Shown: positions 61,841-64,000 of the stretch, piece by piece | Numbering within the stretch: the first letter of the stretch is position 1 | Layout: each line of letters begins with the position of its first letter | Source: Desulfatibacillum aliphaticivorans DSM 15576 | GTDB taxonomy: Bacteria > Desulfobacterota > Desulfobacteria > Desulfobacterales > Desulfatibacillaceae | NCBI RefSeq assembly: GCF_000429905.1 | Contig: NZ_AUCT01000030.1 | Location: 1-64,000 of the forward strand | Reading direction: 5' to 3' | Length of the DNA: 64,000 nucleotides | Position numbers and translations under genes: made by a program | Notes under the pieces: generated by a model | Databases searched by the model: none | The model's input: only the letters and a program-made list of their open reading frames with translations | Told to the model about the DNA's origin: nothing

Positions 61841-62257
61841 CTACTCTCCGATAATCTTGACCAACACCCGTTTTCTGCGGCGGCCGTCAAACTCTCCGTA
61901 GAAAATCTGCTCCCAGGTTCCCAGGTCCAACAAGCCGTCCGTGATGGCCACCACCACCTCGCGGCCCATGATCTGGCGCTTCATGTGGGCGTCCGCGTTA
62001 TCCTCGCCCACGTTATGGCGGTACTGCTCCACGGGAGCGTGGGGCGCCAATTTTTCCAGCCACACCTCGTAGTCATGATGCAGGCCGGATTCGTCGTCGT
62101 TGATGAAAACCGAGGCCGTGATGTGCATGGCGTTGCACAAAACCAGGCCTTCCCGGATGCCGCTGTCAGCCACGCATTCCTGGACCGTGCGGGTGATGTT
62201 GACAAATCCCCGGCGGGCGGGGATTTCAAACCATAATTCCTTGCGATACGATTTCAT
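61841..62257 (-). CDS. yjbQ: YjbQ/UPF0047-family protein
   Basis: The 138-residue protein matches the YjbQ family: ITRTVQECVADSGIREGL, CNAMHITASVFINDDESG (about 43-60) with conserved His, HHDYEVWLEKLAP and GTWEQIFYGEFDGRRRKR. Members show weak thiamine phosphate synthase activity, but their true role is uncertain. GGGAGGA lies before the ATG. It is encoded between two TPR-containing membrane proteins on the same strand. Confidence 0.9.
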   Translation of the reverse strand: MKSYRKELWFEIPARRGFVNITRTVQECVADSGIREGLVLCNAMHITASVFINDDESGLHHDYEVWLEKLAPHAPVEQYRHNVGEDNADAHMKRQIMGREVVVAITDGLLDLGTWEQIFYGEFDGRRRKRVLVKIIGE

Positions 62258-62312
62258 GTATTCCTCCCGTGCTATGATGCAATCATGCTCCAGGCATAGA
62301 GGTTTTGCTTGT

Positions 62313-64000
62313 CTATTGCAACGGGTTCTTTATACGGCGGGCGATCTCCAGGGCTTTTTGGGCCTCCAAAAAATCCGGTTTGGCCGCCAGGGCCTTTTCC
62401 AGATAAGCCTGCGCCCGGGCTCCGTCGCCCAGGGCCAGCAGCATGAGCCCGTAATTGTAATTGACTCCGGGATTATCCGGGGCTGAGACTGTCAAGATCT
62501 TCATGAGGGCCGCGCCTTCGGTCCGGTATCCGGCGTGGAATAAAGCCTGAGCCTTGCCGTACAGAACCGCCGGGTTGTCCGAGTCCAGCAGCAAGGCCTG
62601 GTCGTACAACCCAAGCGCTTGGCGATACTCGCCCAAATCCTCCAAAACCTGGGCGAAAACCAAATGCACTTCCAGGCTTTGCGGCATGAAAGCCAAGGCA
62701 TTTTCGAAAAAAACCCGGGCTTTTTCAGGATGGCCCTTTGCAGCCAGCAATTTGGCCAGCATCAGGTTGGCCCGCCCCCAGTCCGGGTCGGACGCCGTCG
62801 CCCAGGCAAAATGCCTTAACGCACAATGCCGGTCATTCAAACGCAAACAGGCCATGCCCGCGTTCCAGTGCCCCAGAGCGTTGACGGGATCCAGGCTCAA
62901 AGCCTTTTCCGCCAGGGCTTTCGCTTGGGCGTAGTCTCCCGCGGCGAATGCGGCCTGGCTCAGGTTGTTCCAGGCTTCCGGGTAATCCGGCTGAATGGCC
63001 GCAGCCTGCCTGAAATGCTCCACAGCCTCATCCAGCTTCCCCTGCCCCGCCAGGATGGCGCCCAGGTCGTTGTGGGCCTGATAGGAGTGGGGGTTGATTT
63101 CCAGAGTGCGCTCCCACAGGGTCTGGGAATCCTTAAACAGCAGGGTTTGATTCCAGGTCAACACGCAGAGCCCGGTAATAATCAAACCGGATAAAATCGC
63201 CGCAGGAACGGGGCTCCTTTTATAAAGCCGGACGGCCGCCGCCCCAACCAAAGCCAAAAGCCCTATGCAGGCCAGATACTGGAAATGGTCCGCCACATAA
63301 GAATAGCGAAAAGGATAAACCCGAAAAAAGCCCAAAGCGGGAAAAAGCCCAATCAGATAAAACAGCATTCCGGCGAAGGGCCCGCGGGATATGCGCTTCC
63401 TAAGACGCCAAAGAAGGCCGGTAAGCAAAATCATCCCTGCAGGGTATAGATACAAAACCCACCTGGACGCGTCCAGGTTCCACCTGGGATAGTTGAAGGC
63501 CAGATTGACCGGCGCCAGCAGCTTGAGGGCGTAAAACCAGGACGAGCGGCCGGCCAGGATGATTTTCTGCGCCGGACTCAAGGCCCAATCCTCGCCCCAG
63601 GCGCCCACGTGATGCACCTCCAGCCAAGCTGTGTGCAGCCCGAAAATTAGGCCGAGGGCGATAAAAGGCGCCAGGCAGGCCGACTCCTTTAAGGAGACCC
63701 GGCCTCGCTTGAACCACAGGACAACCATCACGGCCAGAGGCAGGGTCGCCGAGGTGGTTTTGCTTAACAGCGCGCAGACGTAAAGGACGAGCCCCGCCCA
63801 ATACCATGGAGACGATGGGGCTTCATCGCCGGAGGGAAAAAAATATCGCAGCAAACACAAGCCCGAGCCCAAATAAAACACGCCGGACAGGACGTTCTTG
63901 CGCTCCGTAATCCAGGCCACGGTTTCCACCTGAACCGGATGCACGGCGAACAAGAGCGCGGCCAGCCACGCTCCGGGAATCTGCAGCAGAAAAAGCGCCC
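62313..64000 (-). CDS. TPR membrane protein (TMTC/DUF1736-like), partial
   Basis: The frame is open to the window edge, so the N terminus lies outside; at least 562 residues are visible. The first ~290 have about eight membrane helices with HPVQVETVAWITERKNVLSG, a hallmark of the TMTC/DUF1736 family, and YVADHFQYLACIGL. The remaining ~270 are at least six TPR units (AHNDLGAILAGQGKLDEAVEHF and later). Eukaryotic TMTC proteins are O-mannosyltransferases; bacterial relatives probably transfer sugars from a lipid carrier. It heads the leftward group with yjbQ and the GT39-like gene. Confidence 0.85.
   Translation of the reverse strand, partial: ALFLLQIPGAWLAALLFAVHPVQVETVAWITERKNVLSGVFYLGSGLCLLRYFFPSGDEAPSSPWYWAGLVLYVCALLSKTTSATLPLAVMVVLWFKRGRVSLKESACLAPFIALGLIFGLHTAWLEVHHVGAWGEDWALSPAQKIILAGRSSWFYALKLLAPVNLAFNYPRWNLDASRWVLYLYPAGMILLTGLLWRLRKRISRGPFAGMLFYLIGLFPALGFFRVYPFRYSYVADHFQYLACIGLLALVGAAAVRLYKRSPVPAAILSGLIITGLCVLTWNQTLLFKDSQTLWERTLEINPHSYQAHNDLGAILAGQGKLDEAVEHFRQAAAIQPDYPEAWNNLSQAAFAAGDYAQAKALAEKALSLDPVNALGHWNAGMACLRLNDRHCALRHFAWATASDPDWGRANLMLAKLLAAKGHPEKARVFFENALAFMPQSLEVHLVFAQVLEDLGEYRQALGLYDQALLLDSDNPAVLYGKAQALFHAGYRTEGAALMKILTVSAPDNPGVNYNYGLMLLALGDGARAQAYLEKALAAKPDFLEAQKALEIARRIKNPLQ

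Overview
The window looks like chromosomal DNA of an anaerobic, GC-rich deltaproteobacterium (Desulfobacterota), most like the fatty-acid-oxidising sulfate reducers of the Desulfatibacillum type. This is inferred from a selenocysteine formate dehydrogenase with an NrfD-type membrane subunit, a TetR-controlled acyl-CoA operon, numerous PAS/GAF/PocR signalling proteins and many dispersed palindromic repeats. No rRNA, tRNA, CRISPR array, prophage or intact transposase was seen.

Layout. 1-1500 is repeat-rich and holds only an RHS remnant. 1636-7222 (+) carries a glycogen-binding-module protein, then a run of envelope and ion-transport genes (LapA-like, ZntB-like, MscS, UPF0316, CaCA exchanger, CNNM/CBS). 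7287-10428 (-) is a duplicated sensory cassette: cobalamin-binding protein plus PAS/Cys-cluster protein, twice, around a helical protein, with a sigma-54-like promoter before each cobalamin gene. 10569-16801 (-) is a fatty-acid operon: TetR, SCP2, acyl-CoA dehydrogenase, acyl-CoA ligase, ferredoxin-nitroreductase, thiolase. 17291-24507 (-) has secreted and envelope proteins and an amidohydrolase. 24826-29899 (+) is the selenoprotein formate dehydrogenase operon. 30023-37719 (+) has a thioesterase, HD protein, ModF-like ATPase, second CaCA exchanger, transglutaminase and DUF362 ferredoxin protein. 37756-43811 (-) is a kaiC-kaiB-hybrid kinase operon. 44295-47918 (-) is a NorQ/NorD-type MoxR ATPase and VWA pair, beside a Cache-HAMP-PP2C phosphatase (+). 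51467-58775 has a sirtuin, a four-repeat cysteine-rich secreted protein, a small secreted protein and a methyltransferase. The end (59041-64000) has SapC, a glycosyltransferase-like TPR membrane protein, YjbQ and a second TPR membrane protein that runs off the window.

Three things stand out. (1) A complete kaiC-kaiB pair, translationally overlapping and fused in operon with a 1432-residue PAS/GAF/PocR hybrid kinase. (2) Stand-alone cobalamin domains that carry the W-x9-EH and E-x-H-x-x-G signatures of CarH-type B12 photoreceptors, duplicated with PAS partners. (3) A dispersed repeat, at least eight copies all on the same strand, whose two abutting hairpins show compensatory base changes and GNRA-type tetraloops, as expected of a structured RNA or a folded single-stranded DNA.
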